From Ciceribacter sp. T2.26MG-112.2 (GTDB lineage: Bacteria; Pseudomonadota; Alphaproteobacteria; Rhizobiales; Rhizobiaceae), in NCBI RefSeq assembly GCF_900492205.1, contig NZ_UEYQ01000018.1:1-64000 (forward strand): DNA of 64,000 bases, given 5' to 3'. The notes under the pieces were generated by a model that had not been told where the DNA came from, searched no databases, and saw nothing but the letters and a program-made list of their open reading frames with translations. A program made the position numbers and the translations under genes. Below are positions 8,667-17,641 of the stretch, piece by piece. Numbering within the stretch: the first letter of the stretch is position 1; every line of letters starts with the position of its first letter.

Positions 8667-8876
8667 ATGACCACTGGCACAGTTAAATGGTTCAATTCCA
8701 CCAAGGGCTTCGGCTTCATTCAGCCTGACGATGGCGGCCAGGACGCCTTCGTCCACATCTCGGCCGTCGAACGCGCCGGAATGCGCGAAATCGTCGAAGG
8801 CCAGAAGATCGGCTACGACATGGAGCGCGACAACAAGTCGGGCAAGATGTCCGCCTGCAACCTGCAGGCCGTATAA
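8667..8876 (+). CDS. cspA: CspA-family cold-shock protein
   Basis: Single-stranded nucleic-acid-binding OB-fold chaperone. The 69-aa protein begins MTTGTVKWFNSTKGFGFI and has RNP1 (KGFGFI) and RNP2-like (DAFVHISAV) motifs. The ATG at 8667 is preferred over an upstream in-frame GTG because it matches the family start and follows AAAGGG. A strong promoter and a ~138-base leader precede it and a Rho-independent terminator follows, so it is a monocistronic unit. Confidence 0.95.
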   Translation: MTTGTVKWFNSTKGFGFIQPDDGGQDAFVHISAVERAGMREIVEGQKIGYDMERDNKSGKMSACNLQAV

Positions 8877-8940
8877 TCGGTAACGGCTTTCCTTTGACCA
8901 CGGATGTACTGGCACTGTCGAAAGCCAAGTTACCAAGCGA

Positions 8941-8970
8941 GGTCAGGCATATAGTGCCTGGCCTTTTTTT
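8941..8970 (+). terminator. Rho-independent terminator of cspA
   Basis: Stem GGTCAGGCA pairs with TGCCTGGCC (one G-U wobble) across a five-base loop and is followed by seven consecutive T residues (8964-8970). It lies 64 bases after the cspA stop. Confidence 0.9.
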
Positions 8971-9053
8971 ATGCCTTGCAGACCGTCTGATCCCTGTCCG
9001 GCCCTTCTGATTGCCGGCGGCATGGTCGCGTCGCAGAATAACCGGAGCAAGCA

Positions 9054-9329
9054 ATGACAGCAGCGGAGAAGGAGCTCCAGGCGACCACGACCGCCTGGCA
9101 GATCGCCATCCAGGAAATCCTGCGGATCGTGGTGCGTGACATCTACAGGACCGGCAGCGAGGCCGAGTTCCAGGCGCATATCAAGCGCATTGAAGAGGCC
9201 GCCGTCGACAGCATCTATACCGGCCTGATGCTTCGGGGTACAAACGAATGGACGGAGCTTCTGGTGAAGGAGAAAGCCAGCAACTTCGTGACCAGCCTGT
9301 TGACCTCGTTTACCTTCGACCGTGCCTAA
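9054..9329 (+). CDS. Small helical protein, unknown
   Basis: A 91-aa, predominantly alpha-helical, soluble protein with no recognised domain or signal peptide. The start follows a GGAG motif about eight bases upstream. It has a long amphipathic helix (IQEILRIVVRDIY) and ends in LLTSFTFDRA. It stands between the cspA terminator and rsgA, and its end is separated from the preferred rsgA start by about 140 bases. Confidence 0.6.
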   Translation: MTAAEKELQATTTAWQIAIQEILRIVVRDIYRTGSEAEFQAHIKRIEEAAVDSIYTGLMLRGTNEWTELLVKEKASNFVTSLLTSFTFDRA

Positions 9330-9472
9330 GGTTGGTGGGGATTCCGAGCTTGACGCGGCATGAACGAACACAGGCCTGCGAGGTCGCGGCAAGACGGCCC
9401 TGCGATACCGTATTGTCTCCATTCGACGGGAAGCTGACCGATGCCCCACACTCTCAGTCCGCGGATCAAGCC

Positions 9473-10495
9473 TTGAGCAGGTCCGATACGTCTTCATCGC
9501 TCGAACGGCTCGGCTGGTCCGAATTCTTTGCCGCTCAAGTGGAGCCGGGCGAGGCCCATCTCGCACCCCGGCGCGTCGCCTCGGTTCACCGGGCCCGCCT
9601 CGAGGCGATCGACGCAAGCGGGCCGGTCGGGCTCGAGCTTGCGGCCAATGCCAATACTGCCGACTTTGCCGTGGGCGACTGGGTTCTGGCCGATCCGCTG
9701 ACCGACATGCTGGTACGCCGCCTCGATCGAAAGACCCTGCTGCAACGACACAGCGAGATCCGGAACGGCCTGCAACTGGCGGCCGCCAATGTCGATACGC
9801 TGTTCATCACGACGTCCTGCAATGCCGACTTCAACGCGGCACGGCTGGAGCGCTACCTGATCATGGCCCACCAGGCAGGGACCAGGCCGGTGATCGTGCT
9901 GACCAAGGCGGACACCGCCGCCGATGCCGACGACTATCGCCGCCAGGCCATCGCCCTGCAGCGCGACCTGCCGGTGGTCGTCCTCAACGCCCGGTCGGCC
10001 GATGCCATCGAAACGCTGAAACCATGGCTTGGGGCTGGGCAGACGGTGGCACTGGTCGGTTCTTCCGGGGTGGGAAAATCGACGCTGGTCAACACCCTGG
10101 CCGGCTCGGCGAGCGAGACGGCGCAGAAGACCGGCACGATCCGCGAGCATGATGCGCAAGGTCGCCACACGACGACGGCCCGCTCGCTCCATGCGATAGC
10201 CGGCGGCGGGTGGGTGATCGATACGCCGGGCATCAGGACGCTCTATGTGAGCGACGTGACCGACGGCATCGACACGCTGTTCGGTGATATTTCCGACCTT
10301 TCGGAGCAATGCCGGTTTCGCGATTGCACCCATGTCCACGAACCGGGCTGCGCCGTGCAGGCTGCGGTCGCTTCGGGTCAACTCGACGCCGACCGGCTGG
10401 GACGCTGGCGCACGCTGATAGAGGAGAGCCGCAGCCGGACCCCGGTACAGACAGGACCGCGCGGCAACAAGGTGGTTCGCCGGAAGAAATACTAG
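9473..10495 (+). CDS. rsgA: Ribosome small-subunit-dependent GTPase RsgA
   Basis: Circularly permuted GTPase that assists late 30S maturation. The G motifs run in the permuted order G4 LTKAD (about 143-147), G1 GSSGVGKST (196-204), G3 DTPG (250-253). A C-terminal zinc knuckle follows with C280, C285, H287 and C293 in CRFRDCTHVHEPGC. An OB-like domain precedes them. The start is uncertain: no ATG exists, TTG at 9473 gives 340 aa and TTG at 9413 gives 360 aa, and neither has a strong ribosome site. The frame's first start at 9248 would overlap the preceding gene and is unlikely. Confidence 0.9.
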   Translation: MSRSDTSSSLERLGWSEFFAAQVEPGEAHLAPRRVASVHRARLEAIDASGPVGLELAANANTADFAVGDWVLADPLTDMLVRRLDRKTLLQRHSEIRNGLQLAAANVDTLFITTSCNADFNAARLERYLIMAHQAGTRPVIVLTKADTAADADDYRRQAIALQRDLPVVVLNARSADAIETLKPWLGAGQTVALVGSSGVGKSTLVNTLAGSASETAQKTGTIREHDAQGRHTTTARSLHAIAGGGWVIDTPGIRTLYVSDVTDGIDTLFGDISDLSEQCRFRDCTHVHEPGCAVQAAVASGQLDADRLGRWRTLIEESRSRTPVQTGPRGNKVVRRKKY

Positions 10496-10628
10496 GCCGC
10501 CATCGCCAAAGGATGCCGGCGCATTACCCGGGCGCAGGCCGCACCAGGCCTGGCGCTTTTCCCTCTCACCCTTCCATCCGATCCCGTGGCTTCGGTATCC
10601 CGCCGAGCCCCCACAACAGGAGACATTC

Positions 10629-10793
10629 ATGTCCGACACCAAGACGAATACTTCGGCAAAGAACCTGCCCTACGAGCCCATTCAGTTCGCCAAGAAGCAC
10701 CGCATCTCCGTCGAGGATGCAAAGGTCATCATCGACAGGCACGGCGCCGACCGCAAGTCGGCCGACAAGGAAGGCCGGCGCATCAGCCTCTGA
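10629..10793 (+). CDS. Short DUF3606-like protein
   Basis: A 54-residue basic protein starting MSDTKTNTSAKN after a clear CAGGAGACA ribosome site. The core FAKKHRISVEDAKVIIDRHG resembles the small helical DUF3606-type proteins common in rhizobia (YFAKKHGIS...I-x-x-x-G). It is followed by an A-run after the stop. Its function is unknown; the family is recalled rather than searched. Confidence 0.55.
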   Translation: MSDTKTNTSAKNLPYEPIQFAKKHRISVEDAKVIIDRHGADRKSADKEGRRISL

Positions 10794-10877
10794 AAAAACA
10801 GCAGCCGCGGCAGCCTCGCTGTCCGCGGCCGCAACCCGGTGCAGGCCTGAGGCGTCGTCGATTGGCCGCGCCCGAAC

Positions 10878-11279
10878 TTACTTCAGATAGCCGTAGAGCC
10901 AGTCGCGGATATCCTCCGGCAGCCGCACCGGTTCACCGGTCTCCGACGCGCAAGCCGCCCAGATCACCTCGATTTCGGCGCAAAGCGTCTTGTCCTTCTC
11001 GATCAGCACGTTGAACCCGATCGACTTGCCGCCGATCTTGTCGATGGTGACGGTCATGCGGGCCCTGTCGTCCAGCCTCAGCGGCTCGTGGAAACGGATC
11101 TCGATCTTGGTCGCCTGGAAATGCGGCTCGTCTTCCAGCGGCGGACGATAGCGCCAGAAATGGGAGAGCGCGGTTTCGGCATAGGCGAGATAGGCGGCAT
11201 TGTGCAGCCTTCCGGTCATGTCGATGTCGCGATAGGGCACGCGGATATCCGTCACCTCGACGCGTTCCAGATCGTCCAT
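10878..11279 (-). CDS. Hotdog-fold acyl-CoA thioesterase
   Basis: A 133-aa protein of the 4-hydroxybenzoyl-CoA thioesterase (4HBT) type that would hydrolyse acyl-CoA thioesters in the cytoplasm. The N-terminal VPYRDIDMTGRLHNAAYLAYAE contains the family Asp and the hotdog helix, followed by IEIRFHEPLRLDD. The ATG at 11279 is preceded on its strand by GGGGAGAGG; the open frame extends upstream but has no family sequence. It is transcribed away from the deacetylase gene. Confidence 0.85.
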   Translation of the reverse strand: MDDLERVEVTDIRVPYRDIDMTGRLHNAAYLAYAETALSHFWRYRPPLEDEPHFQATKIEIRFHEPLRLDDRARMTVTIDKIGGKSIGFNVLIEKDKTLCAEIEVIWAACASETGEPVRLPEDIRDWLYGYLK

Positions 11280-11493
11280 GAAACCTCTCCCCTTTCGCGA
11301 TTGCCCCTGACATTCAAGGGCATTTTGCCGGCAATCACAAGGCGCGGTCAAAAATGGCCGCGTTCGGGACAGGCCGGTAGGGTCAAGCCAACGGCTCGCT
11401 CTGTCCACAGGGCAACGTCCCGCTTGGTCTGCGCGGTGGAACATCACGACCGCGCGCACTATGTTGGCCTCGACCTTCCAAGGAGAATGCGCG

Positions 11494-12429
11494 ATGACCA
11501 CCCGCCTCTACGAGAACACCGTCTTTCTCGAGCATGAGACGCCCGCCGGCCATCCGGAACGGGCCGACCGGCTGCGCTCGCTCAACATCGCGCTGGAACA
11601 CCCCAATTTCTCGCCCCTCGAACGCGTCGAGGCGAAGATCGCCAACGAGGATGCCGTCGTGCTCGCCCATCCGGAAGAGCATCTCTTTGCCGTCATGCGA
11701 CAGATCCCCGAGGAAGAGGGCGAGATCAACCAGATCGAAGCCGACACCTATACCTCGCCGAAGAGCCTGCAGGCGGCGCTGACGGCGATCGGCGGGGCGA
11801 TGGCGGCCGTCGATGCGGTGATGACCGGTGAGATTTCCAATGCCTTCGTCGCGGGGCGCCCGCCGGGCCACCATGCGGAAAAATCCAAGGCGATGGGCTT
11901 CTGCCTGTTCAACACGGTGGCGATCGCGGCGCGCCATGCGCAGAAGAAGTACGGCGCCGAGCGGGTGGCGATCGTCGACTGGGATGTGCACCACGGCAAT
12001 GGCACGCAGGACATCTTCTGGGACGATCCGTCCGTGCTGTTCTGTTCGACCCATCAGATGCCGCTCTATCCCGGCACAGGCGCCAGGGACGAGACGGGAT
12101 CGAAGAACAATGTGGTCAATGCGCCGCTCTCGCCCAATGTCGGCTCTGATCATTTCCGAGAGGCGTTCAAGAGCCGCATCCTGCCGGCACTCCAGGATTT
12201 TTCGCCCGACCTGATCCTGATCTCGGCCGGTTTCGACGCCCACCATCGCGATCCGCTGGCGCAGATCAATCTCGTCGGCGAGGATTTCGACTGGGCGACG
12301 GGGCGGCTGATGGAAGTGGCCGATCGTTTTGCCCATAACCGGGTCGTCAGCATTCTCGAAGGCGGCTATGATCTGGAAGGTCTGGCCGAATCGGCCGGCC
12401 TGCATATCCTTAGACTGATGAAGGGTTGA
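11494..12429 (+). CDS. Histone-deacetylase-family (acetylpolyamine-type) amidohydrolase
   Basis: Zinc-dependent deacetylase of the HDAC/AcuC/acetylpolyamine superfamily. The 311-aa protein has RPPGHHAE with the catalytic His pair (126-127), zinc ligands D164 and H166 in [10 protein letters not shown], and D248 in SAGFDAHH. The start at 11494 follows AAGGAGA and removes an 11-residue spurious extension. Next to it, two bases after the stop, begins xseB; this pair is conserved in rhizobia. The bacterial substrate is unknown. Confidence 0.9.
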   Translation: MTTRLYENTVFLEHETPAGHPERADRLRSLNIALEHPNFSPLERVEAKIANEDAVVLAHPEEHLFAVMRQIPEEEGEINQIEADTYTSPKSLQAALTAIGGAMAAVDAVMTGEISNAFVAGRPPGHHAEKSKAMGFCLFNTVAIAARHAQKKYGAERVAIVDWDVHHGNGTQDIFWDDPSVLFCSTHQMPLYPGTGARDETGSKNNVVNAPLSPNVGSDHFREAFKSRILPALQDFSPDLILISAGFDAHHRDPLAQINLVGEDFDWATGRLMEVADRFAHNRVVSILEGGYDLEGLAESAGLHILRLMKG

Positions 12430-12431
12430 GT

Positions 12432-12686
12432 ATGACCGAGAACGCCGTTTCCGCCGAGATTTCCAGCTATTCCTTCGAGAAGGCGGTCGCCGAACTCGAA
12501 AGCATCGTGGCGCGGCTGGAGCGCGGCGACGTGGCGCTCGACGAGTCGATTTCCATCTACGAGCGCGGCGAGTTGCTGAAGAAACATTGCGAAACGCTGC
12601 TCAACGCCGCCGAAAGCCGGATCGAGAAGATCCGCCTTGACCGCGCCGGAAAGCCAGCCGGCACAGAGCCGCTCGACCCGCAATAG
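12432..12686 (+). CDS. xseB: Exodeoxyribonuclease VII small subunit XseB
   Basis: Small subunit of exonuclease VII, which degrades single-stranded DNA. The 84-aa helical protein contains the family signature [20 protein letters not shown] and [19 protein letters not shown]. The ATG at 12432 follows AAGGG and lies two bases after the deacetylase stop. In many rhizobia dxs follows directly; here about 5 kb with a TRAP operon and pirin intervenes. Confidence 0.95.
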   Translation: MTENAVSAEISSYSFEKAVAELESIVARLERGDVALDESISIYERGELLKKHCETLLNAAESRIEKIRLDRAGKPAGTEPLDPQ

Positions 12687-12839
12687 GCGCGTTGCGCCAC
12701 GGGCAAAGGCTTGAAACCGGCAGGTGATCGAAAAGCATGCTTATCGTTATCCCGGCAAAAAAGCCTGCTCGCGATTGACGCGCGGGCATCGCCTCCCCCA
12801 TGATGCCCCCCATCAACACACAGGTTTGGGAGGACCTTC

Positions 12840-13799
12840 ATGAAGACCACGAAACTCGCAACCGTACTTGCCGGCGCTCTCGCGCTGTCGACCGCACTTG
12901 GCGCTGTCTCGGCCAAGGCATCCGAATTCATCAACGTGCTGACCGGCGGCACGTCCGGGGTGTACTACCCGCTCGGCGTCGCCTTGTCGAAGATCTACGG
13001 CGACAACATTGCCGGCGCCCGCACCCAAGTGCAGGCCACCAAGGCTTCGGTCGAGAACCTCAATCTGCTGCAGGCCGGACGCGGCGAGATCGGTTTCTCG
13101 CTCGGCGACAGCGTGCAGATGGCATGGGACGGCAACAAGGAGGCCGGCTTCCCCGGCAAGCTCGACAAGCTGCGCGGCATTGCCGCGATCTATCCGAACT
13201 ATATCCAGATTGTCGCATCGCAGGACTCCGGCGTGAAGACGCTGGCCGATCTCAAGGGCAAGAGCCTGTCGGTCGGCGCGCCGAAGTCCGGCACCGAGCT
13301 CAATGCGCGCGCCATCCTCAAGGCCGCCGGGATGGGCTATGACGCGCTTGGCAAGACCGAGTACCTGCCCTTTGCCGAGTCGGTCGAGCTCATCAAGAAC
13401 CGCCAGCTCGACGCCACGCTGCAGTCGGCCGGCATGGGCGTCGCCTCGATCCGCGACCTCGCCACCTCGGTGAAGATCAACGTCGTCGCAGTCCCGGCCG
13501 CGGATGTCGAAAAGATCGGTGCACCCTACATGGCGGCCGTCATCCCGGCCGGCACCTATGAAGGCCAGACCGAAGACGTGCCGACGGCCGCCGTCGGCAA
13601 TTTCCTCATCACTCATGAGGGCGTCTCCGACGAGACCGCCTACCAGATGACCAAGCTTCTGTTCGACAACCTGCCGGCACTGACCGCCGCCCATGCGGCC
13701 GCCAAGGCGATCGACGTCAAGAAGGCGCTCGACGGCATGCCGATCCCGCTGCATCCGGGTGCCGAGCGGTATTACAAGGAAATCGGTGTCCTGAAGTAA
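12840..13799 (+). CDS. TAXI-family TRAP transporter solute receptor
   Basis: Periplasmic substrate-binding protein of a tripartite ATP-independent transporter. The 319-aa protein has a signal peptide (about residues 1-27, cleavage after AKA) and the TAXI signature GGTSGVYYPLG. VGAPKSGTELNARAIL and the C-terminal IPLHPGAERYYKEIG are also typical. It follows GGGAGGACC. It is separated from the permease by ~217 bases that include a copy of the palindromic repeat. TAXI substrates are often glutamate or related carboxylates; none can be assigned here. Confidence 0.92.
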   Translation: MKTTKLATVLAGALALSTALGAVSAKASEFINVLTGGTSGVYYPLGVALSKIYGDNIAGARTQVQATKASVENLNLLQAGRGEIGFSLGDSVQMAWDGNKEAGFPGKLDKLRGIAAIYPNYIQIVASQDSGVKTLADLKGKSLSVGAPKSGTELNARAILKAAGMGYDALGKTEYLPFAESVELIKNRQLDATLQSAGMGVASIRDLATSVKINVVAVPAADVEKIGAPYMAAVIPAGTYEGQTEDVPTAAVGNFLITHEGVSDETAYQMTKLLFDNLPALTAAHAAAKAIDVKKALDGMPIPLHPGAERYYKEIGVLK

Positions 13800-13821
13800 G
13801 GCGGATTGCCGACGGACGACA

Positions 13822-13950
13822 CCCCCTCTGGCCTGCCGGCCATCTCCCCCACAAGGGGGGGAGAAGATCCGGGGATACGTGTCGGCTTCGTCCGCAACCG
13901 TGCGACCGGGTTAAGCCCTCCCCCTTGTGGGGAGGGTTTGGGAGTGGTCT
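13822..13950. repeat. Dispersed two-hairpin intergenic repeat, full copy
   Basis: The element starts CCCCCTCTGGCCTGCC and contains a hairpin around CTCCCCCACAAGGGGGGG. After a variable middle it ends in a second hairpin around CCCTCCCCCTTGTGGGGAGG and a GGTCT end. The copy at 34656-34783 matches in both ends and spacing, and the window start carries the inverse of the right end. It sits between the TRAP receptor and permease genes and could limit read-through to the permease. Confidence 0.75.
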
Positions 13951-14016
13951 TCCGTCCTATGGCTGGACCGCGGCCTGAACGCACGTAAGAGCGGGGCAAT
14001 TTCTTTCGGAGGAATG

Positions 14017-16125
14017 ATGACCGATACGACCATGCCAGGCCACCACGCACCGCATTCGGCCGAGGAAGCGATCGAGGGGCTGCCCGCCGGATTCGGCGCC
14101 GGTCTGCCCGGCAAGGCGGCCTTCTGGATCGCCTTTGCCTTCGCGTTGTTCCAGCTGTGGACCGCCGCTTACGGCACGCTGCCGAGCCAGGTGGTGCGGG
14201 CCATGCATGTGGGCTTCCTGCTGTTGCTGGGCTTTTCCCTGTTCGGCAACCTCGTCGCCAGGAGCACGGCTGGGCGCATCTGGTTCTGGACGCTCGGCAT
14301 TCTCGGGTTCCTCACTGGTCTCTACAACTGGGTGTTCTACGAAGACCTGATCACGCGTTCCGGATTCCTCAACGCGCTCGACCTGACGGTCGGCACGGTC
14401 ATGGTCATCCTCGTCTTCGAGGCCGCACGCCGCCTCATGGGCTTGCCGCTAACCATCATCGCCGGGCTGTTCCTCGCCTACTGCTTCTTCGGCCAATACC
14501 TGCCCTCGCCGCTTGCCCATCGCGGCTATGACTTCGAACTGATCATCGAGCATTTCGCCTTCGGCACGGAGGGCATCTACGGCACGCCGATCTATGTCTC
14601 GGCCGCCTATATCTTCATCTTCGTCGTCTTCGCCGCCTTCCTCGAACGCGCCGGCATGCTGACGCTGTTCAACGATTTCGCCCTTGGGCTGGTCGGCACC
14701 TGGAAGGGCGGGCCGGCGCAGGTCTGCATCCTCTCCTCCGCGCTGATGGGCACGATCTCCGGTTCGGGCGTCGCCAATGTGGTGGCGAGTGGCCAGTTCA
14801 CCATTCCGCTGATGAAGAAGTTCGGCTTCCGCTCTGCCTTTGCCGGCGGGGTCGAGGCGACCTCCTCCATGGGTGGGCAGATCATGCCGCCGGTCATGGG
14901 CGCCGTCGCCTTCATCATGGCCGAGACACTGAATGTTCCCTATGCCGACATCGTCAAGGCGGCGCTGATCCCGGCCATCCTCTATTTCGGCGTCTGTTTC
15001 TGGATGGTCTATCTCGAAGCCGGCAAGGCGGGCCTCAAGGGTATGTCCAAGGCCGAACTGCCCAATCCCTGGTCGGCGGTGAAGGAACACTGGCCGCTGG
15101 TGCTGCCGCTGGCGGCCCTCGTCTACCTGCTGTTTGCCGGCTTCACGCCGATCTTCGCCGGCACGATGGGGCTGGCGCTGGTCGTTGTCCTGATCCTCGG
15201 CACGCCGCTTGCCGCCATGATCGGCCCCTTTGCCTTCCGCATGGTATTCTGGCTGGCGCTGGGCCTGGCCGCGGCCGCCTTCCTCAAGTTCGGCGTCAAC
15301 ATCCTGCTCCTGGTGATCGGAACGCTGATCGTCGCCTGCGCCTTCTTCAAGGGTGGCCGGGAGACGCTCGCCATCTGCCGGGATTCGCTCGCCGAAGGGG
15401 CGAAGAACGCCCTGCCCGTCGGCATTGCCTGTGCTATCGTCGGCATCGTCATCGGCACGCTGACACTGACCGGCATCGCCTCAACCTTCATCGGCGCCGT
15501 GATCGAGATCGGCCGGGACAACCTGTTCCTGTCGCTCATCCTCACCATGGTCACCTGCCTGATCCTCGGCATGGGCATCCCGACCATCCCGAACTACATC
15601 ATCACCTCGTCGCTCGCCGGGCCGGCGCTGCTGGAGCTCGGCGTGCCACTGCTCGTCAGCCACATGTTCGTCTTCTATTTCGGCATCATGGCGGACCTGA
15701 CGCCCCCGGTGGCGCTCGCCTGCTTTGCCGCTGCCCCCATGGCCAAGACCTCCGGCTTGAAGATATCGCTGCAGGCGACCAAGCTTGCGACCGCCGGATT
15801 CGTCGTTCCCTTCATGGCGGTCTATACGCCGGCGCTGATGCTGCAGGATGCCGGTCCTATGGCCGCCGCCTGGGGGTATCCGGTCGAGGTCGCCTATGTC
15901 TTCTTCAAGGCCTGCTTCGGCATCGCGCTCTGGGGCATAGCGGTGGTCGGATACCTCTTCGCGCGGCTCTCGCCGCTTGAACGCTTGCTCGCCTTCGTCG
16001 CCGGCTTCAGCGTCGTGCTCGCCCTGCCCTGGACCGACGAATTCGGCTTCGCGCTCGGCGGCCTGCTTCTGGCCTTCCATTGGTGGCGCGCCCGCAAGGG
16101 GAGCCAGGCGGCCGCTACTCCATGA
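14017..16125 (+). CDS. TRAP transporter fused permease (DctQ-DctM type)
   Basis: Inner-membrane permease of the TAXI-TRAP system with small and large subunits fused in 702 aa. The N-terminal ~150 residues hold about four helices (DctQ-like). The rest is a DctM-like domain with the family stretch LMGTISGSGVANVVASGQFT and GGQIMPPVMGAVAFIMAE, and a second inverted half with LGMGIPTIPNYIITSSLAGP. The ATG at 14017 has the better spacing to GGAGG (14008-14012) than the ATG at 14014. It overlaps the following DUF1850 gene by ATGA. Confidence 0.93.
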   Translation: MTDTTMPGHHAPHSAEEAIEGLPAGFGAGLPGKAAFWIAFAFALFQLWTAAYGTLPSQVVRAMHVGFLLLLGFSLFGNLVARSTAGRIWFWTLGILGFLTGLYNWVFYEDLITRSGFLNALDLTVGTVMVILVFEAARRLMGLPLTIIAGLFLAYCFFGQYLPSPLAHRGYDFELIIEHFAFGTEGIYGTPIYVSAAYIFIFVVFAAFLERAGMLTLFNDFALGLVGTWKGGPAQVCILSSALMGTISGSGVANVVASGQFTIPLMKKFGFRSAFAGGVEATSSMGGQIMPPVMGAVAFIMAETLNVPYADIVKAALIPAILYFGVCFWMVYLEAGKAGLKGMSKAELPNPWSAVKEHWPLVLPLAALVYLLFAGFTPIFAGTMGLALVVVLILGTPLAAMIGPFAFRMVFWLALGLAAAAFLKFGVNILLLVIGTLIVACAFFKGGRETLAICRDSLAEGAKNALPVGIACAIVGIVIGTLTLTGIASTFIGAVIEIGRDNLFLSLILTMVTCLILGMGIPTIPNYIITSSLAGPALLELGVPLLVSHMFVFYFGIMADLTPPVALACFAAAPMAKTSGLKISLQATKLATAGFVVPFMAVYTPALMLQDAGPMAAAWGYPVEVAYVFFKACFGIALWGIAVVGYLFARLSPLERLLAFVAGFSVVLALPWTDEFGFALGGLLLAFHWWRARKGSQAAATP

Positions 16126-16505
16126 GCGTCTGCATCCTCGCCGGCGCCAAGGCGATGAGCTTCGCGGTTTCGCTGTTTTCGCTTAGCTGGGCCCATTCGG
16201 TGCAGAAGACGGAATGGCAGGAGGACTGGGAAGTCACCCCGGCCGGCCTCCAACTGACGGCGGCTCGCGTCAAAGGCTCCGGCGCCGGCATGGAACCGGG
16301 CGACGGTGCCGTGCTGAAAGGCGGCTGGTGGGAATGGTCGCCGCAGAACCCGCCGGTTGGCGAACTGCGCCTTGCGGCCTCCGGTGCTACCGGCGGCGGC
16401 TGGACCCTGTGCCATGACGGCGGGTGCGTGGAATTGGGAGCAGAGGCCGGCGGGGACGTCGTGATTGCGCCCTGCGCCGAGCACGAAGCGTTTCCGCAAC
16501 GGTAG
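16122..16505 (+). CDS. DUF1850 protein of the TRAP operon
   Basis: A 127-aa protein with an N-terminal hydrophobic segment (about residues 3-23, possibly a signal anchor). The DUF1850-type core has FSLSWAHSVQKTEWQEDWEV followed by GSGAGMEPGDGA. DUF1850 genes are typically found immediately after TAXI-TRAP permeases. Here the ATGA overlap with the permease strongly suggests a functional link. Role unknown. Confidence 0.8.
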   Translation: MSVCILAGAKAMSFAVSLFSLSWAHSVQKTEWQEDWEVTPAGLQLTAARVKGSGAGMEPGDGAVLKGGWWEWSPQNPPVGELRLAASGATGGGWTLCHDGGCVELGAEAGGDVVIAPCAEHEAFPQR

Positions 16506-16599
16506 CGGATGAGAACACACTGTTGCGGAACCGGCGGCTGGGGCCAGGGCAACAATGTGCTAGAATTCCGACGTCATTCCCCGAGCGGAGATATCACCC

Positions 16600-17526
16600 A
16601 TGTCGTTTTTTCCCGGCACCGACCCCCTGCCCGGCGATGCCTTCGCCAGCGACGCGATCGAGCAGTTGATCATTCCGCGCTCCAGCGACATCGGCGGCTT
16701 TGCGGTCAGGCGGGCGCTGCCCACCGCGCGGCGCCGACTGGTCGGGCCGTTCATCTTCTTCGACCGCATGGGACCGGCGCTGCTGCGGGCCGGCGAGGCG
16801 CTGGACGTCAAGCCGCATCCGCATATCGGGCTTTCCACCGTCACCTACCTGTTCGACGGCGAGATCAAGCATCGCGACAGCCTGGGTACGGAACTGGTGA
16901 TCGAGCCCGGTGACATCAACCTGATGACGGCAGGGCGTGGCATCGTGCATTCCGAGCGCACGCCGGAAAAGCTGCGCGGCAAGCCCCATTCGGTCTCCGG
17001 GCTGCAGACCTGGCTGGCGCTGCCCGATGACCGGGAAGAGATCGATCCGGCCTTTGCCCATACCTCCAAGAGCGCCATGCCGATGTTCGAGACGGACGGT
17101 GCGTCAGGCAGGGTCGTGATCGGTTCGACGGCCGGGCTCAGTTCCCCGGTCAAGGTCTTCTCCGACACGCTGTATGTCGACCTCGCGCTTGAGCCGGGCG
17201 GCCGCTTCCACTTCGAGGCGGATCACGAAGAGCGGGCGGCCTATCTTCTGTCCGGAGAGGTGGAGATCGCCGGCGACCGATTTGCCCCCGACCAGTTGCT
17301 GGTCTTCCGCCCCGGCGACGCGCTGACATTGACCGGCGGCGCAGCTGGCGCGCATGTCATGCTGTTCGGTGGGGCTGCCATGGCCTCCAGGCGGCACATC
17401 TGGTGGAATTTCGTTTCGTCCTCGAAGGAGCGGATCGAACAGGCCAAGGAAGAGTGGAGAACCGGCCGCTTCGACATCGTGCCCGGCGACGAGGACGAGT
17501 TTGTGCCTTTGCCGCAAGGCAGTTGA
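16600..17526 (+). CDS. Pirin-family bicupin protein
   Basis: A 308-aa bicupin of the pirin family, cytoplasmic iron-binding proteins some of which act as quercetin dioxygenases or as protein partners. The N-terminal cupin has RRLVGPFIFFDRMGP and the metal-binding HPHIGLSTVTYLFDGEIKHRD. Next comes MTAGRGIVHSER, which is highly conserved in pirins. It is monocistronic, 94 bases after the DUF1850 gene and 115 before dxs. Confidence 0.9.
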   Translation: MSFFPGTDPLPGDAFASDAIEQLIIPRSSDIGGFAVRRALPTARRRLVGPFIFFDRMGPALLRAGEALDVKPHPHIGLSTVTYLFDGEIKHRDSLGTELVIEPGDINLMTAGRGIVHSERTPEKLRGKPHSVSGLQTWLALPDDREEIDPAFAHTSKSAMPMFETDGASGRVVIGSTAGLSSPVKVFSDTLYVDLALEPGGRFHFEADHEERAAYLLSGEVEIAGDRFAPDQLLVFRPGDALTLTGGAAGAHVMLFGGAAMASRRHIWWNFVSSSKERIEQAKEEWRTGRFDIVPGDEDEFVPLPQGS

Positions 17527-17641
17527 ACTCTATATAGGGGGAGGCCATCTGTCCTTGACGCGAGCTTTTGCCCGAGCGGTAAATCCTCTATAAGGCGAGC
17601 GACACGCCGAAAAGACGACAACGACAAGAGGCTCGAGCCCC

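Noticed and set aside
12733..12742. AAGCATGCTT palindrome after xseB
   Set aside because: Too short and without a T-run or context to be called a terminator or operator.
17555..17594. Possible dxs promoter (TTGACG ... TATAAG)
   Set aside because: The spacing is 28 bases, too long for a sigma-70 promoter, and the alternative -35 is poor.
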